A stretch of DNA of 64,000 bases from NCBI RefSeq assembly GCF_015477835.1, contig NZ_JADLQN010000007.1, positions 1 to 64,000 on the forward strand, written 5' to 3'. The DNA is from Nocardia higoensis. GTDB lineage: Bacteria > Actinomycetota > Actinomycetes > Mycobacteriales > Mycobacteriaceae. Position 1 is the stretch's first letter. Every line of letters starts with the position of its first letter. Below, one piece after another: positions 1 through 8,465 of the stretch. Made by a program: the position numbers and the translations under genes. The notes beneath the pieces are model-generated. The model did not search any database. It was not told where the DNA came from and worked only from the letters and a program-made list of their open reading frames with translations.

Positions 1-103
1 CAAAACAATCGCCAGCCGGAAAATTAGCTGACTAAAAATGTCCGACCCCCCACGGGGGTGAAGAGCCGGAACCAATAAATAATTGGCACTGACATTCATC
101 GAC

Positions 104-127
104 ACACTATTGAGTTCTCAAAGAACA
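104..127 (-). promoter_or_regulatory. rRNA leader antitermination element (boxA-like)
   Basis: The minus strand reads TGTTCTTTGAGAACTCAATA followed by GTG. This is the conserved leader segment found a short way upstream of 16S rRNA in actinobacteria and includes the boxA-like core TGTTCTTTGA. It shows that the minus-strand transcript leaving the window at base 1 is the start of an rRNA operon. The 16S gene itself is not in the window. The rest of 1-460 holds the leader, the two promoters and the region downstream of tyrS; no gene is seen there. Confidence 0.7.
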
Positions 128-179
128 GGCGCACACATATCCGACCGGCTATCCGGTTGTTCTGTGAGGCAACTTTTCC

Positions 180-208
180 AGCCTAACCACAGTCCCTCCC
201 GAAGTCAA
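180..208 (-). promoter_or_regulatory. proximal rRNA operon promoter
   Basis: On the minus strand TTGACT (203-208) and TAGGCT (180-185) are separated by 17 bp. This is the promoter nearer the rRNA leader box. Tandem promoters ahead of 16S rRNA are usual in mycolic-acid actinobacteria. Confidence 0.65.
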
Positions 209-337
209 GTCCGGTCGGTACCGCGTCTACGCTGCATGTCAGGCGCCCTTCGTCCTACCTCGTTTTCCGCGCCCGCCGAGCCTCTCGGCTGGACGTCTCG
301 GCTCCGGGTCGGTGTCCGTGTCGCTCTGACGTTGAAT

Positions 338-366
338 AAGTTACGCGGCGGAGAACTCTCCGTCAA
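338..366 (-). promoter_or_regulatory. distal rRNA operon promoter
   Basis: On the minus strand TTGACG (361-366) and TAACTT (338-343) are separated by exactly 17 bp, a good sigma-A-type promoter. It lies downstream of tyrS and upstream of an rRNA leader element at 104-127, so it most likely drives the rRNA operon that begins beyond the left edge. The promoter pair is seen directly; the rRNA operon is inferred. Confidence 0.6.
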
Positions 367-461
367 ATCCGCACTACAGCCATGTAATTTCGCAGGTCAG
401 CGGCTCGGGATCGGGGACATAAGGGGCTTGGGCCGCGAAATGGTGACCCAAGCCACCGAGA

Positions 462-1751
462 TCAATTCTCCGAGCGCATCGCGCCGGCCGTATTTCGCTT
501 GCCTCTGCGCACGACCAACCAGCGTCCGTGCAGGTAGTCCGCTTCGGAGGGGGTCCACTCGGGGTCGGCGATCTTCTGGTTGTTCACCGAGGCTCCGCCT
601 TCGTTGACGGTGCGACGGGCCGCTCCCCGGCTGTCGGACAGCCCGGTGGCCACCAGCAGATCGACGATCGTGTTCGCGGTACCGGGCGCGATCCGGGCGA
701 CCTCTCCGTCGACTGCGGTCTCGCGCAGCGCCGCGGCGAGCGTGGACTCGTCGAGGTCGCGCAGTTCGCCACGCCCGAACAGCGCCTGGCTCGCCAGCTG
801 CACGGCCTTGGTGTTCTCCTCGCCGTGTACCAGCGTGGTCATCTCGGCCGCGAGCCTGCGCTGGGCCTCCCGCGCGTGCGGACGCTCGGCGGTGGCCTGC
901 TCGAGATCGGCCAGCTCCTCCCGGCCGAGGAAGGTGAACCAACGCAGGTACTTGACGACGTCGGCGTCCGCGGTGTTCACGAAGTACTGGTACCAGGCGT
1001 ACGGACTGGTCATCTCGGGGTCGAGCCAGAGGCTGCCGCCACCGGTGGACTTGCCGAACTTCTTGCCGTCGGCCGAAGTCACCAGGGGCACGGTCAAAGC
1101 GTGCACGCTCTCGCCGTCGACGCGGCGGTTGAGCTCGACACCGGAGATGATGTTGCCCCATTGATCGGAGCCGCCGACCTGCAGCCGGCAACCGTAGGCG
1201 CGACGCAACTGCAGGTAGTCGTTGGCCTGCAGCAGCATGTAGCTGAACTCGGTGTAGGAGATGCCCTCGCCCTCCAACCTGCGCTTGACGGTGTCGCGGG
1301 CCAGCATGACGTTGATGGAGAAGTGCTTGCCGATGTCGCGCAGGAAGTCGACGACGCTCAGCGGGCCGGTCCAGTCCATGTTGTTCGCGATGATCGCGCC
1401 GGTCGGCGAATCGTCGATGTCGACGAAGCGCTCGAGCTGGGAACGGATACGGCCGGCCCACTCGGCGACGGTGTCGGTGGAGTTCATGGTGCGCTCGCCG
1501 ACGTCACGGGGGTCACCGATGAGTCCGGTGGCCCCGCCGGCGAGCACGATCGGCCGGTGACCGGCGCGCTGGAAGCGCTTCAGGGCCAGCAGTGGCACCA
1601 GGTGCCCGGCGTGCAGGCTGGCCGCGGTGGGATCGAACCCGGCATAGAGGGTCAGCGGCCCACCGGCCAGTGCCGAACGCAGGGCGTCGAGGTCGGTGGA
1701 CTGTGCGATCAGTCCGCGCCAGGTCAGTTCATCGATGATGTCGCCGCTCAC
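462..1751 (-). CDS. tyrS: tyrosyl-tRNA synthetase
   Basis: Class I aminoacyl-tRNA synthetase that charges tRNA-Tyr in the cytosol. The 429-residue product has the usual bacterial length. The HIGH-type motif is HAGH at residues 47-50, preceded by YAGFDPTA, and the KMSKS-type motif is KFGKS at 231-235. The tyrosine pocket stretch QVGGSDQWGN lies near 191-200. An S4-like RNA-binding segment ends the protein (SRGAARRTVNEGG). The start is GTG at 1751. The gene ends about 120 bp before the distal rRNA promoter; tyrS next to an rRNA operon is also known from fast-growing mycobacteria. Identity is secure. Confidence 0.97.
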   Translation of the reverse strand: MSGDIIDELTWRGLIAQSTDLDALRSALAGGPLTLYAGFDPTAASLHAGHLVPLLALKRFQRAGHRPIVLAGGATGLIGDPRDVGERTMNSTDTVAEWAGRIRSQLERFVDIDDSPTGAIIANNMDWTGPLSVVDFLRDIGKHFSINVMLARDTVKRRLEGEGISYTEFSYMLLQANDYLQLRRAYGCRLQVGGSDQWGNIISGVELNRRVDGESVHALTVPLVTSADGKKFGKSTGGGSLWLDPEMTSPYAWYQYFVNTADADVVKYLRWFTFLGREELADLEQATAERPHAREAQRRLAAEMTTLVHGEENTKAVQLASQALFGRGELRDLDESTLAAALRETAVDGEVARIAPGTANTIVDLLVATGLSDSRGAARRTVNEGGASVNNQKIADPEWTPSEADYLHGRWLVVRRGKRNTAGAMRSEN

Positions 1752-1794
1752 GCCGTCCCATCTTTCCGCACCACTGTCCTGCGCCGATGCGCAG

Positions 1795-1827
1795 GTGCCG
1801 CCGGAAGCGGATGGCTTCCGGCGGCAC
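1795..1827 (-). terminator. hairpin between mpg and tyrS
   Basis: A perfect 14-bp stem (1795-1808 with 1814-1827) closes a 5-base loop. It sits 93 bases past the mpg stop and upstream of tyrS, both on the minus strand, so it probably ends the mpg transcript. There is no U-tract, as is common for terminators in high-G+C actinobacteria. Confidence 0.55.
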
Positions 1828-1919
1828 GGCGCCGAGGCCGCCGGCGGCAGCGCAGACCACTGCGGGAGCGTAACCCGTGGCGGGGTCGAACCTGGTAGTA
1901 CCGGTGCGGCGCGCGCGTC

Positions 1920-2540
1920 TCAGCGGGCACGGGGACTGCGCCGGTAGGTGGAGATCGCGGGGGCGGACGGTAGCCAGAAGCGCCAGGGGCGGTCGGCGGC
2001 GGTACTGACGCCGACACGTGGGCCGCTGGCGATCGCCTCGTCGGGCACAGGGTCGGCGAGTTCGAGACGGATCGGCGAGTCCGGGGCGAACAGCGGCGTC
2101 CCGTAGTCGGTGAGGGTGATGCCGAGGGCGGTGCCGAGGTTGCCGGGCCCGCGAGCGAGGTCCGCGTCGGTTCGGGCGGTGGGTCGCCGGGTACGCACGA
2201 GGTCGACGCCTTCGATCACCTCGCCCGCGCGCAGCAGCACGGCGCTCGCCGTCTCGTCGGGCCCGGTCGTGACATTGATGCAGGTGTGCATGCCGTAACT
2301 CAGATACACGTAGAGATGGCCGGCCGGACCGAACATCACGGCATTACGCCTGGTGCGTCCCCGGCCGGAGTGCGAGGCGGGGTCGGGCCAGGGGCCGGCC
2401 GGATCGCCGCCGTAGGCCTCCACCTCGACCAGCCGGATCGCGGTCGCGCCGGAGCGCAGAGTGGCGCCGAGCAGGCGGCGAGCGGCGGCGGGGGGTTCGA
2501 CGATCAGTTCTTCGGCGGCGACGATTTCTTCGGCGGACAC
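1920..2540 (-). CDS. mpg: 3-methyladenine DNA glycosylase (AAG/MPG family)
   Basis: Base-excision repair glycosylase that removes 3-methyladenine and other alkylated purines. The 206-residue product carries family features: the early LLGATLR and IRLVEVEAYGG segments, SHSGRGRTRRNAVMFGPAGHLYVY, SYGMHTCINVTTGP and ARGPGNLGTALGI. The family catalytic Glu is expected in EVEAYGG. I chose the GTG start at 2540 (VSAEEIVAAEEL) because homology begins there and no upstream in-frame ATG fits. The gene lies between tyrS and the ABC operon, as in the mycobacterial backbone. Confidence 0.92.
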   Translation of the reverse strand: MSAEEIVAAEELIVEPPAAARRLLGATLRSGATAIRLVEVEAYGGDPAGPWPDPASHSGRGRTRRNAVMFGPAGHLYVYLSYGMHTCINVTTGPDETASAVLLRAGEVIEGVDLVRTRRPTARTDADLARGPGNLGTALGITLTDYGTPLFAPDSPIRLELADPVPDEAIASGPRVGVSTAADRPWRFWLPSAPAISTYRRSPRAR

Positions 2541-2748
2541 GCGGCCATTGTGCTCGATACCCGTCGCGTGAGAGACCGCCGGCGACCGCGCCTGAACACC
2601 GCAGCGGTCGCTCGAGCTGTCCTTCGTGGTCGCGGAGATGCCGGGCTGATACCCGACGCCGCTGATCCCTGACACCGCTGATCCCTGACGCCGCAGCCGG
2701 GTACGCCGGGACGGTGCCCGGTTGCGGTCGCCGCTACCGGAGGCACAT

Positions 2749-2768
2749 AATTCGCCATATGATGAATT
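2749..2768. promoter_or_regulatory. candidate operator/promoter of the ABC-TetR operon
   Basis: A 20-bp dyad AATTC-GC-CATATG-AT-GAATT lies 26 bases ahead of the ABC ATPase start. TATGAT (2758-2763), inside the dyad, could be the -10 element. A second GATGAATT copy follows at 2777-2784. Because the operon ends with a TetR gene, this is a reasonable autoregulatory operator. The dyad is seen; the binding protein is inferred. Confidence 0.45.
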
Positions 2769-2793
2769 CACCACTCGATGAATTGAGGGCGTC

Positions 2794-3552
2794 GTGACCG
2801 GGCAGCCCATCCCCCGGCCGACCGGCTCCGAGCCCGGAGCGACCGCGGTCGACATCGAGGGTCTGATCGTCCGACGGGGGAAACGCGAAGTTCTGCACGG
2901 TGTTTCGCTGACGATCCCGACCGGCTCGATCACCGGCCTGCTCGGACCCTCCGGCTGCGGCAAGACGACCTTGATGCGGTGCGTCGTCGGCGCCCAGCTG
3001 GTGCGTTCGGGTCGGGTCACCGCGCTGGGCCTCCCCGCGGGCGCACGGGAACTGCGCCGACGGATCGGCTACGTCACGCAGGCGCCCAGCGTCTATCCCG
3101 ATATCAGCGTGCGGGAGAACGTCGCGTATTTCGCCGCGTTGTCGGGGCGTGATCGCGACGATGTCGAGGAGGCGATCGAATCCGTCGGACTGCGTGATCA
3201 CATGCGTGATCGCGTCGACGAACTCTCCGGCGGGCAGCAGACCAGGACCTCCCTGGCGTGCGCGCTGGTCGCGCGGCCCGATCTGCTGATCCTCGACGAA
3301 CCGACCGTCGGTCTGGACCCGGTGCTGCGCGTCGAACTGTGGAAGAAGTTCCGCGAACTCGCCGCCGGGGGCACAACATTGCTGGTCTCGAGTCACGTGA
3401 TGGACGAGGCCGACTACTGCGATCAACTGCTGCTGATGCGCGATGGCCGGCTGCTGGCCCACCTCAGCCCGGACGAACTGCGCGCCGAGACCGGCGAGAG
3501 CAACTTGGAACAAGCCTTCCTCGCCCTGATCACGACGGGACCGATCGCATGA
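2794..3552 (+). CDS. ABC-2 type exporter, ATP-binding subunit
   Basis: Cytosolic ATPase of a drug or lipid efflux ABC transporter. The 252-residue protein has Walker A GPSGCGKTT at 51-59, the signature LSGGQ at 144-148, Walker B LLILDEP at about 164-170, and a VSSHVMDEAD switch region. The start is GTG at 2794, preceded by a GAGGG-type ribosome site. The stop overlaps the permease start (ATGA), so the two are translationally coupled. It is syntenic with M. tuberculosis Rv1687c. The substrate cannot be read from the sequence. Confidence 0.93.
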   Translation: MTGQPIPRPTGSEPGATAVDIEGLIVRRGKREVLHGVSLTIPTGSITGLLGPSGCGKTTLMRCVVGAQLVRSGRVTALGLPAGARELRRRIGYVTQAPSVYPDISVRENVAYFAALSGRDRDDVEEAIESVGLRDHMRDRVDELSGGQQTRTSLACALVARPDLLILDEPTVGLDPVLRVELWKKFRELAAGGTTLLVSSHVMDEADYCDQLLLMRDGRLLAHLSPDELRAETGESNLEQAFLALITTGPIA

Positions 3553-4307
3553 CGACTCTGCGCCCCTACACCGCCACCACCGGCCGGATCCTGCGTCAAC
3601 TGCGCAACGACCACCGCACTGTCGTGCTGATCCTGGTGGTCCCCGCCGTGATGATGACGCTGCTGTATTTCGTCTATGCCGAGACCCCGGCGCAGTCCCA
3701 GGGACGCGCGCTGTTCGATCGGGTCGGCATCAGCATGCTCGGCATCCTGCCGTTCATCGTGATGTTCCTGGTCACCGCGATCGCCATGCAGCGCGAACGC
3801 ACCTCGGGGACGCTCGAGCGACTGCTGTCCACGCCGCTGTCGAAGCTGGACCTGCTGGGCGGCTACGGGAGCGCGTTCTCGCTGGCCGCGGCCGCTCAGG
3901 CAAGCGTGGCGTGTCTGGTGTCGTTCGGGCTGCTCGGGTTGGAGGCGGCGGGCAGTGCCGGATGGGTGGTGCTGATCGCCGTGGTCGACGCGATCTGCGG
4001 GGTGGCGCTGGGCCTGCTGGCGAGTGCGTTCGCGCGCACCGAGTTCCAGGCGGTGCAGTTCATGCCGTTGGTGGTCACGCCACAGATCTTTCTGTGCGGA
4101 CTGCTGGTGCCGCGTGATCAGCTGCCGCGCTGGCTCGAGATCATCAGCGACGTCTTACCCCTGAGTTATGCCGTCGACGCCCTCGAGCAGGTATCGCTTC
4201 ATGCCGAGCCGACCGGACGGATGTGGCGGGATCTGCTGATCGTCGCGGCCTTCGCAGTCATCGCCTTGGTCATGGGCGCAGCGACGCTACGGCGGCGCAG
4301 CGCATGA
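3549..4307 (+). CDS. ABC-2 type exporter, permease subunit
   Basis: Membrane partner of the preceding ATPase, 252 residues with about six hydrophobic spans: a first span around VVLILVVPAVMMTLLYFV, then the loop QRERTSGTLERLLSTPLSKLDLLGGY that is typical of ABC-2 permeases and contacts the ATPase. The late segment PLVVTPQIFLCGLLVPRDQLPRWLE...LPLSY is also a family hallmark. It begins within the ATPase stop codon and ends within the TetR start codon (ATGA), making a tight three-gene operon. Confidence 0.92.
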   Translation: MTTLRPYTATTGRILRQLRNDHRTVVLILVVPAVMMTLLYFVYAETPAQSQGRALFDRVGISMLGILPFIVMFLVTAIAMQRERTSGTLERLLSTPLSKLDLLGGYGSAFSLAAAAQASVACLVSFGLLGLEAAGSAGWVVLIAVVDAICGVALGLLASAFARTEFQAVQFMPLVVTPQIFLCGLLVPRDQLPRWLEIISDVLPLSYAVDALEQVSLHAEPTGRMWRDLLIVAAFAVIALVMGAATLRRRSA

Positions 4308-4933
4308 ACGAGCCGGGTGCGAAATCGGAGAGCCCGGGCAGGTCCGGTCGCCGACGCGGGCGGTCGGGGGCCAAGGAGGCGATCCTGGCCGCGGCCCGGG
4401 CACGATTCGCCGAGAACGGCTTCCACAAGACCTCGATCCGGTCGATCGCCGGCGACGCCGGTGTCGATCCGGCGCTGGTACACCATTATTTCGGCGCCAA
4501 ACAGGAACTGTTCGCCGCCGTGGTCGACCTGCCCGTCGACCCGCAGGCGGTGCTCGCGGTCATCGACTCCGCGCCGGTCGGTGAGCTCGGCGCCGCGATC
4601 GTGCGCACCATCGTCGCCATCTGGGACTCCCCCGCCGGGCCCGCGGCCGTCGCCGCGGTGCGCAGCCTACTGGCCGGCGCCGATCCTGGGCTCACACGCA
4701 GTTTCGTGCTGGACGTCGTGCTGGAGCGGGTGCGATCCCGAATCGCGACCGAGGCCGACGACGGGCGTGCCCGGGTGGCCCTGGCCGCTTCGCAGCTGGC
4801 GGGAATCATGGTGGCGCGCAAGATCGTCGGCGTGGAGCCGCTGGCCTCGATGCCGCTCGACGAACTGGTCGCCGCGGTCGGGCCGACGCTGCAGCGCTAC
4901 CTCACCGGCGACATCGCCGCCGGAACGAGCTGA
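4304..4933 (+). CDS. TetR family transcriptional regulator of the ABC operon
   Basis: A 209-residue regulator with an Arg-rich N-terminal tail and a TetR helix-turn-helix at about residues 35-70 (FAENGFHKTSIRSIAGDAG, then LVHHYFGAKQELF). The C-terminal all-helical ligand domain is not diagnostic. The ATG start overlaps the permease stop by four bases. Its position as third gene of an efflux operon suggests it represses the operon and responds to a transported compound. It is syntenic with mycobacterial Rv1685c. Confidence 0.92.
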   Translation: MNEPGAKSESPGRSGRRRGRSGAKEAILAAARARFAENGFHKTSIRSIAGDAGVDPALVHHYFGAKQELFAAVVDLPVDPQAVLAVIDSAPVGELGAAIVRTIVAIWDSPAGPAAVAAVRSLLAGADPGLTRSFVLDVVLERVRSRIATEADDGRARVALAASQLAGIMVARKIVGVEPLASMPLDELVAAVGPTLQRYLTGDIAAGTS

Positions 4934-4946
4934 GCGGCTCGGCCGG

Positions 4947-5177
4947 TCACTGCCCTGCCCGAGCGACCAACTTCTCGTGCTCGGCCTCGGACACGTCGCG
5001 GGCGTCGTCGACGAGCAGCACCGGGATGCCGTTGTCGATCGGGTAGGCGCGCCGCAAACGCGGGTTGTAGAGGATGTCCGCGCCCGAATCGTCGGCAACG
5101 AGCAGCAGCGGGCCCTTGTCCTGGGGGCAGGCCAGCAGTTCGAGCAGGGTGGGGTCCAAGGCGGTGCGCTCCGGCAT
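4947..5177 (-). CDS. Trm112 family zinc-ribbon-like small protein
   Basis: A 76-residue protein of the Trm112/UPF0434 family. It shows LLELLACPQDKGPLLL at the N-terminus, the family's first metal-ligand region with one Cys visible, and YNPRLRRAYPIDNGIPVLLVDDAR, the family signature. In other organisms Trm112 proteins activate methyltransferases; the bacterial role is poorly known. It ends 13 bases from the convergent TetR stop and follows GtrA with 10 bases between, so it is probably the last gene of a YfhO-GtrA-Trm112 transcript. Confidence 0.85.
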   Translation of the reverse strand: MPERTALDPTLLELLACPQDKGPLLLVADDSGADILYNPRLRRAYPIDNGIPVLLVDDARDVSEAEHEKLVARAGQ

Positions 5178-5187
5178 GGTGCTGAAC

Positions 5188-5805
5188 CTACCGGACCGTG
5201 CTGTTCGCCTCGACGGCCGGCCGACGGCGGAACGAGATGTGCCGGTGGCCGAAGAAGCCGGCGACCGCGACCAGTCCCATCACCACCACCGTCGAGGGCG
5301 CCTTCGGCAACCCGAGCACCGTCACCGCCAGCGACAACAGTGCCATGTTCAGCACCAGTCCCCCGGAATTCACGGCGACGAAGCCGAGGAAGTCGCGCAG
5401 CACCCGGCCGCGCACCCGGAAGACCAGTGTGCGGTGCAGGCCGAAGGCGACGACGACACTGATCGCGTAGGCGAGCGCGACGGCCGCCGACGGGGCCCAC
5501 GCGGTGTCGGGCAGGAGGGTCAGCCAGGCCACGGTGAGTGCCGTGCCGAACACCGTGTTGAAGCCGCCGACCAGGGCATACACGACCTCCTGCCTGCGCA
5601 GTGTGCGCCGGATCAGGTCGGCTCGCCGGACGGTCGGCGTCGGCTCGGGGTGCGTGAGATCGGCGCCCCTCTGGTCGGCGTCCACACGGTCGGCGTTCAT
5701 GAGGTCAGAGCGGATGGGCCCGGTCCGCGCGACGTCGGAATCCACCGGTCCGACGTCCACCGGACCACTGACCGCGCACTCTCTACGTGCGTCGTCGGCG
5801 CTCAC
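5188..5805 (-). CDS. GtrA family membrane protein
   Basis: Small membrane protein of the GtrA family, thought to flip polyprenyl-phosphate-linked sugars. The 205-residue form starts at GTG 5805. An acidic, Asp/Thr-rich N-terminal tail of about 65 residues precedes four membrane spans beginning at RRQEVVYALVGGFNTVFGTAL, with HRTLVFRVRGRVLRDFLGF between spans and a closing GFFGHRHISFRR, all typical of the family. A shorter start at ATG 5700 (170 residues) would remove most of the unusual tail and is equally possible. It lies 32 bases downstream of the YfhO-type gene. Confidence 0.82.
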   Translation of the reverse strand: MSADDARRECAVSGPVDVGPVDSDVARTGPIRSDLMNADRVDADQRGADLTHPEPTPTVRRADLIRRTLRRQEVVYALVGGFNTVFGTALTVAWLTLLPDTAWAPSAAVALAYAISVVVAFGLHRTLVFRVRGRVLRDFLGFVAVNSGGLVLNMALLSLAVTVLGLPKAPSTVVVMGLVAVAGFFGHRHISFRRRPAVEANSTVR

Positions 5806-5837
5806 GCGACCCCACTCACGGGGTGACACCCGTCGGT

Positions 5838-8237
5838 TCACGGTCGGCTTTCGGGTCTCGGATCGTCGGTATCGACGAAGCCGGCAGACCCGGCAGGATC
5901 GACGGTGCCCACGGAGTCGGCAGCACCGGCAGAGTCGATACCGGCAGAGTCCGTACTGTCGCCGACGCGGCGGCGCGACCGGACATACCACCATTGGAGC
6001 ACTCCGAGACCGGCGAGACCGGCGATCATCGTGGCGATGCCGATCTTCCAGCCGGGCGGTCGCCAGGTCAGTACGAGTTCGGCGGCGTCGGTTCCCGGCG
6101 GGACCTCGACGGCGACGAAACTCTTGGCGACCGTGGTGATCGGGATCGACTCGCCATCCAGCGTCGCCCGGTAGCCGGGCCAGCCCAGCCGGGCGAACAC
6201 CACCAGGCCGCCGTCGGGCGAGTCGACACGCAGCCTGCTGGTGGTGTCGGTTTCCGAGATCGACTCGGCCGTGACGTCCTCGGTGTGCGAGATGCGGCCG
6301 TTGACCGTCGAGATCGGTCCGCCGTCGCGTTCGAGCACGGCGATGTAGTCCTCGTGGCCGGGCAGGTCCACCCAGTGCCAGCCGTCCGGCACAGGCTGGT
6401 TCCTCGCGTCGGGGAACAGCGCGCGCTGCAGGACGACGCGATCGAGGTTCATCAGGTCGACCGGCGCGCGGCCGGTGACCTGTTCGGGGGCGAACAGGCG
6501 GCGGTAGGCGTCGGGGCAGACACTGCTGTCCCAGCGCATGCACAGCAGTTCGCCGAAGTAGAAGTGGCCGGTGGGGGTGTAGCCGTTGACGTAGGTCCGG
6601 TCCAGGGTGCGGGCGTAGTTGCCGAACACCAGCGAGCGGTAGGCGGCGTCGGGGTGGCGGTCCCGGTCCTGGAGCAGTCCGCGTTCGCCCAGTTGGATCG
6701 TGGTGCCGGGGAATTCGGGAAATGCTGCTTTGGCGTCGGAGCGGTCGGCGGGCAGGTTCCAGGCCATCGGTGTGGGCTGGGCGGCGCGGACCTGCAGGTA
6801 GGCGATCGGGAACATGGCCGCGATGGTGAGTGCGCAGGCGGCCGCGATGCCGCGCGTTCCGGCCAGGCGGACCACGGCGGCGCCCAGCGCCAGGATCGCC
6901 ACGGCCGAGATCAGGTGCCAGAGCGCGCCGTCCGGATCGGCGGAGGCCGATCGCACCAACAGCAGCAGCACCAGCACACCGCCCGCGATCGCGCGGTTCT
7001 TCGGATCGCGGAAGGCGCCGTAGCGGCTGAGCAGCACGCACACCAGCACCAGCAGGCCGATGGCCAGCATGGGCAGCACCCGTGCGGGCCAGCGCAGTGG
7101 GCCGATCGTGCCGGGGCCCGCGATCCACATGAGCATGGTCACGGTGAAGATCGCGACCGCGCTCAGTTCGCGCCACGCCTGCTCGGCCCTGCGCCAGTCG
7201 ACGAAAGCGAGGGCGGGAACGAGGAACCAGGCGATGTAGGTCGAAGGCAGCGGCTGCACATAGCCCCACCAGGACACATAGGCCGGCATGGTGCTGGGCA
7301 GGCTGGCGTTCAGCGATTCCGACCACGGCACGGTCAGGAATTGGTCGTTGACGATTTCGGAGACACCGCGCCAGGTCACTTTCGCGGACAGGAGGCTGGG
7401 CAGGAAGGTCAGCAGCCCGGCGAGGCCGGCGAAGGCCGAGACCAGCGTCAGCCGCAGCACCGCCTGCCACGGCGTGCGGTACAGCAGTTCGCCGACGGCG
7501 ACGGCCGCCAGCATCAGCACCGCCTCGACCGAGGGAAAGATGTATTGGACGGTGATGGTGAGGTAGAGGAAGACGAAGACCGGAATCGGGCCGGACAGGC
7601 CGCGGGTGTAGCGCACCGCCGACGCCCATGCGTGCAGCATCCAGGCGGTGCCGGTGAGCGCGGTCATCCAACTGGCCTGATCGAAGAACAGGAAGAAGCC
7701 CGACAGCGGGAAGGCCACGCCCGCCACCGCCGCCCACGCCGGCCGGGATCCGTAGACGAGACAGATCCGGTAGACGCCCAACCCGGCGATGATCGAGAAG
7801 ATCAGTTTCACGACGGTCGCGTAGAGCGCGATGTTGTCGATGGAGGGCGCGATGAGGTCGATGAGCAATTGCGGCGGGTTGAACAGGCCCGCGTCGTCCA
7901 TCGTATTGTTCCCGGCCATCCACTGTTCGGGAACCATTACCGGGAACGTGCCCTCACGCAGCGAGCGCCCGAGCCCGATCCACAGGGCGGAGTACTGGGA
8001 TTCGGTGTCGTCGGTGAAATAGTGCCTGGCGTTGGCCGCCAGGACCGCGAGGTATCCGGCGATCACGCCTGCCATGGTGACCAGGCCCCACCGCCGGATT
8101 TCCCGGCGCTCCCGCTCATCCGCCGAGGCCACGCGAACCTCGGCAGTTCCCGCTCCGGAAGCCGGGGATTCGGGCTCCGGCGGGGGAGTCTGCTCCCCCG
8201 TTCTCTCACGCACCGCACTGTCCGTCACGATTGCCAC
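5838..8237 (-). CDS. YfhO family polytopic membrane protein (GT-C-like)
   Basis: A 799-residue membrane protein with roughly a dozen hydrophobic spans between residues 50 and 450, then a large outer domain of about 270 residues, one more span near the C-terminus (IATMIAGLAGLGVLQWWYV) and an Asp/Ser-rich tail. Features include TDDTESQYSALWIGLGRSLREG after the first span and LGWPGYRATLDGESIPI in the outer domain, both seen in YfhO proteins, which resemble GT-C glycosyltransferases that use polyprenyl-phosphate sugars. The start is GTG at 8237 without a clear ribosome site. It is the first gene of a leftward operon with GtrA and Trm112, divergent from the GT2 gene. The sugar substrate is unknown. 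Confidence 0.85.
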   Translation of the reverse strand: MAIVTDSAVRERTGEQTPPPEPESPASGAGTAEVRVASADERERREIRRWGLVTMAGVIAGYLAVLAANARHYFTDDTESQYSALWIGLGRSLREGTFPVMVPEQWMAGNNTMDDAGLFNPPQLLIDLIAPSIDNIALYATVVKLIFSIIAGLGVYRICLVYGSRPAWAAVAGVAFPLSGFFLFFDQASWMTALTGTAWMLHAWASAVRYTRGLSGPIPVFVFLYLTITVQYIFPSVEAVLMLAAVAVGELLYRTPWQAVLRLTLVSAFAGLAGLLTFLPSLLSAKVTWRGVSEIVNDQFLTVPWSESLNASLPSTMPAYVSWWGYVQPLPSTYIAWFLVPALAFVDWRRAEQAWRELSAVAIFTVTMLMWIAGPGTIGPLRWPARVLPMLAIGLLVLVCVLLSRYGAFRDPKNRAIAGGVLVLLLLVRSASADPDGALWHLISAVAILALGAAVVRLAGTRGIAAACALTIAAMFPIAYLQVRAAQPTPMAWNLPADRSDAKAAFPEFPGTTIQLGERGLLQDRDRHPDAAYRSLVFGNYARTLDRTYVNGYTPTGHFYFGELLCMRWDSSVCPDAYRRLFAPEQVTGRAPVDLMNLDRVVLQRALFPDARNQPVPDGWHWVDLPGHEDYIAVLERDGGPISTVNGRISHTEDVTAESISETDTTSRLRVDSPDGGLVVFARLGWPGYRATLDGESIPITTVAKSFVAVEVPPGTDAAELVLTWRPPGWKIGIATMIAGLAGLGVLQWWYVRSRRRVGDSTDSAGIDSAGAADSVGTVDPAGSAGFVDTDDPRPESRP

Positions 8238-8465
8238 ACATTACAGATGGGTGCCCCATCCGTCAGCATGACCGATTTATCCGAAATGCCGAATTCGGTC
8301 CTCCACCAGAAACTTCCGAATGAATCATTTCGGCCGGAAGCGCCCCGCGCGTCGTGCTGACGAGCGACCTTCCCTGTTACAGTGACGCGCACCTCTGCGC
8401 CGTATACCGGTTCCGTATACGGCGACAGAGACGGCACACACCATCATCGAAAGCCGATTCCGTCG

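Noticed and set aside
83..607. 174-codon plus-strand frame at the left edge
   Set aside because: It crosses the rRNA promoters and the 3' end of tyrS; no protein features.
5787..8360. 857-codon open frame on the plus strand across the YfhO gene
   Set aside because: It is the antisense shadow of a clear membrane protein gene in very G+C-rich DNA; its product is Gly/Arg/Gln-rich with no domain.
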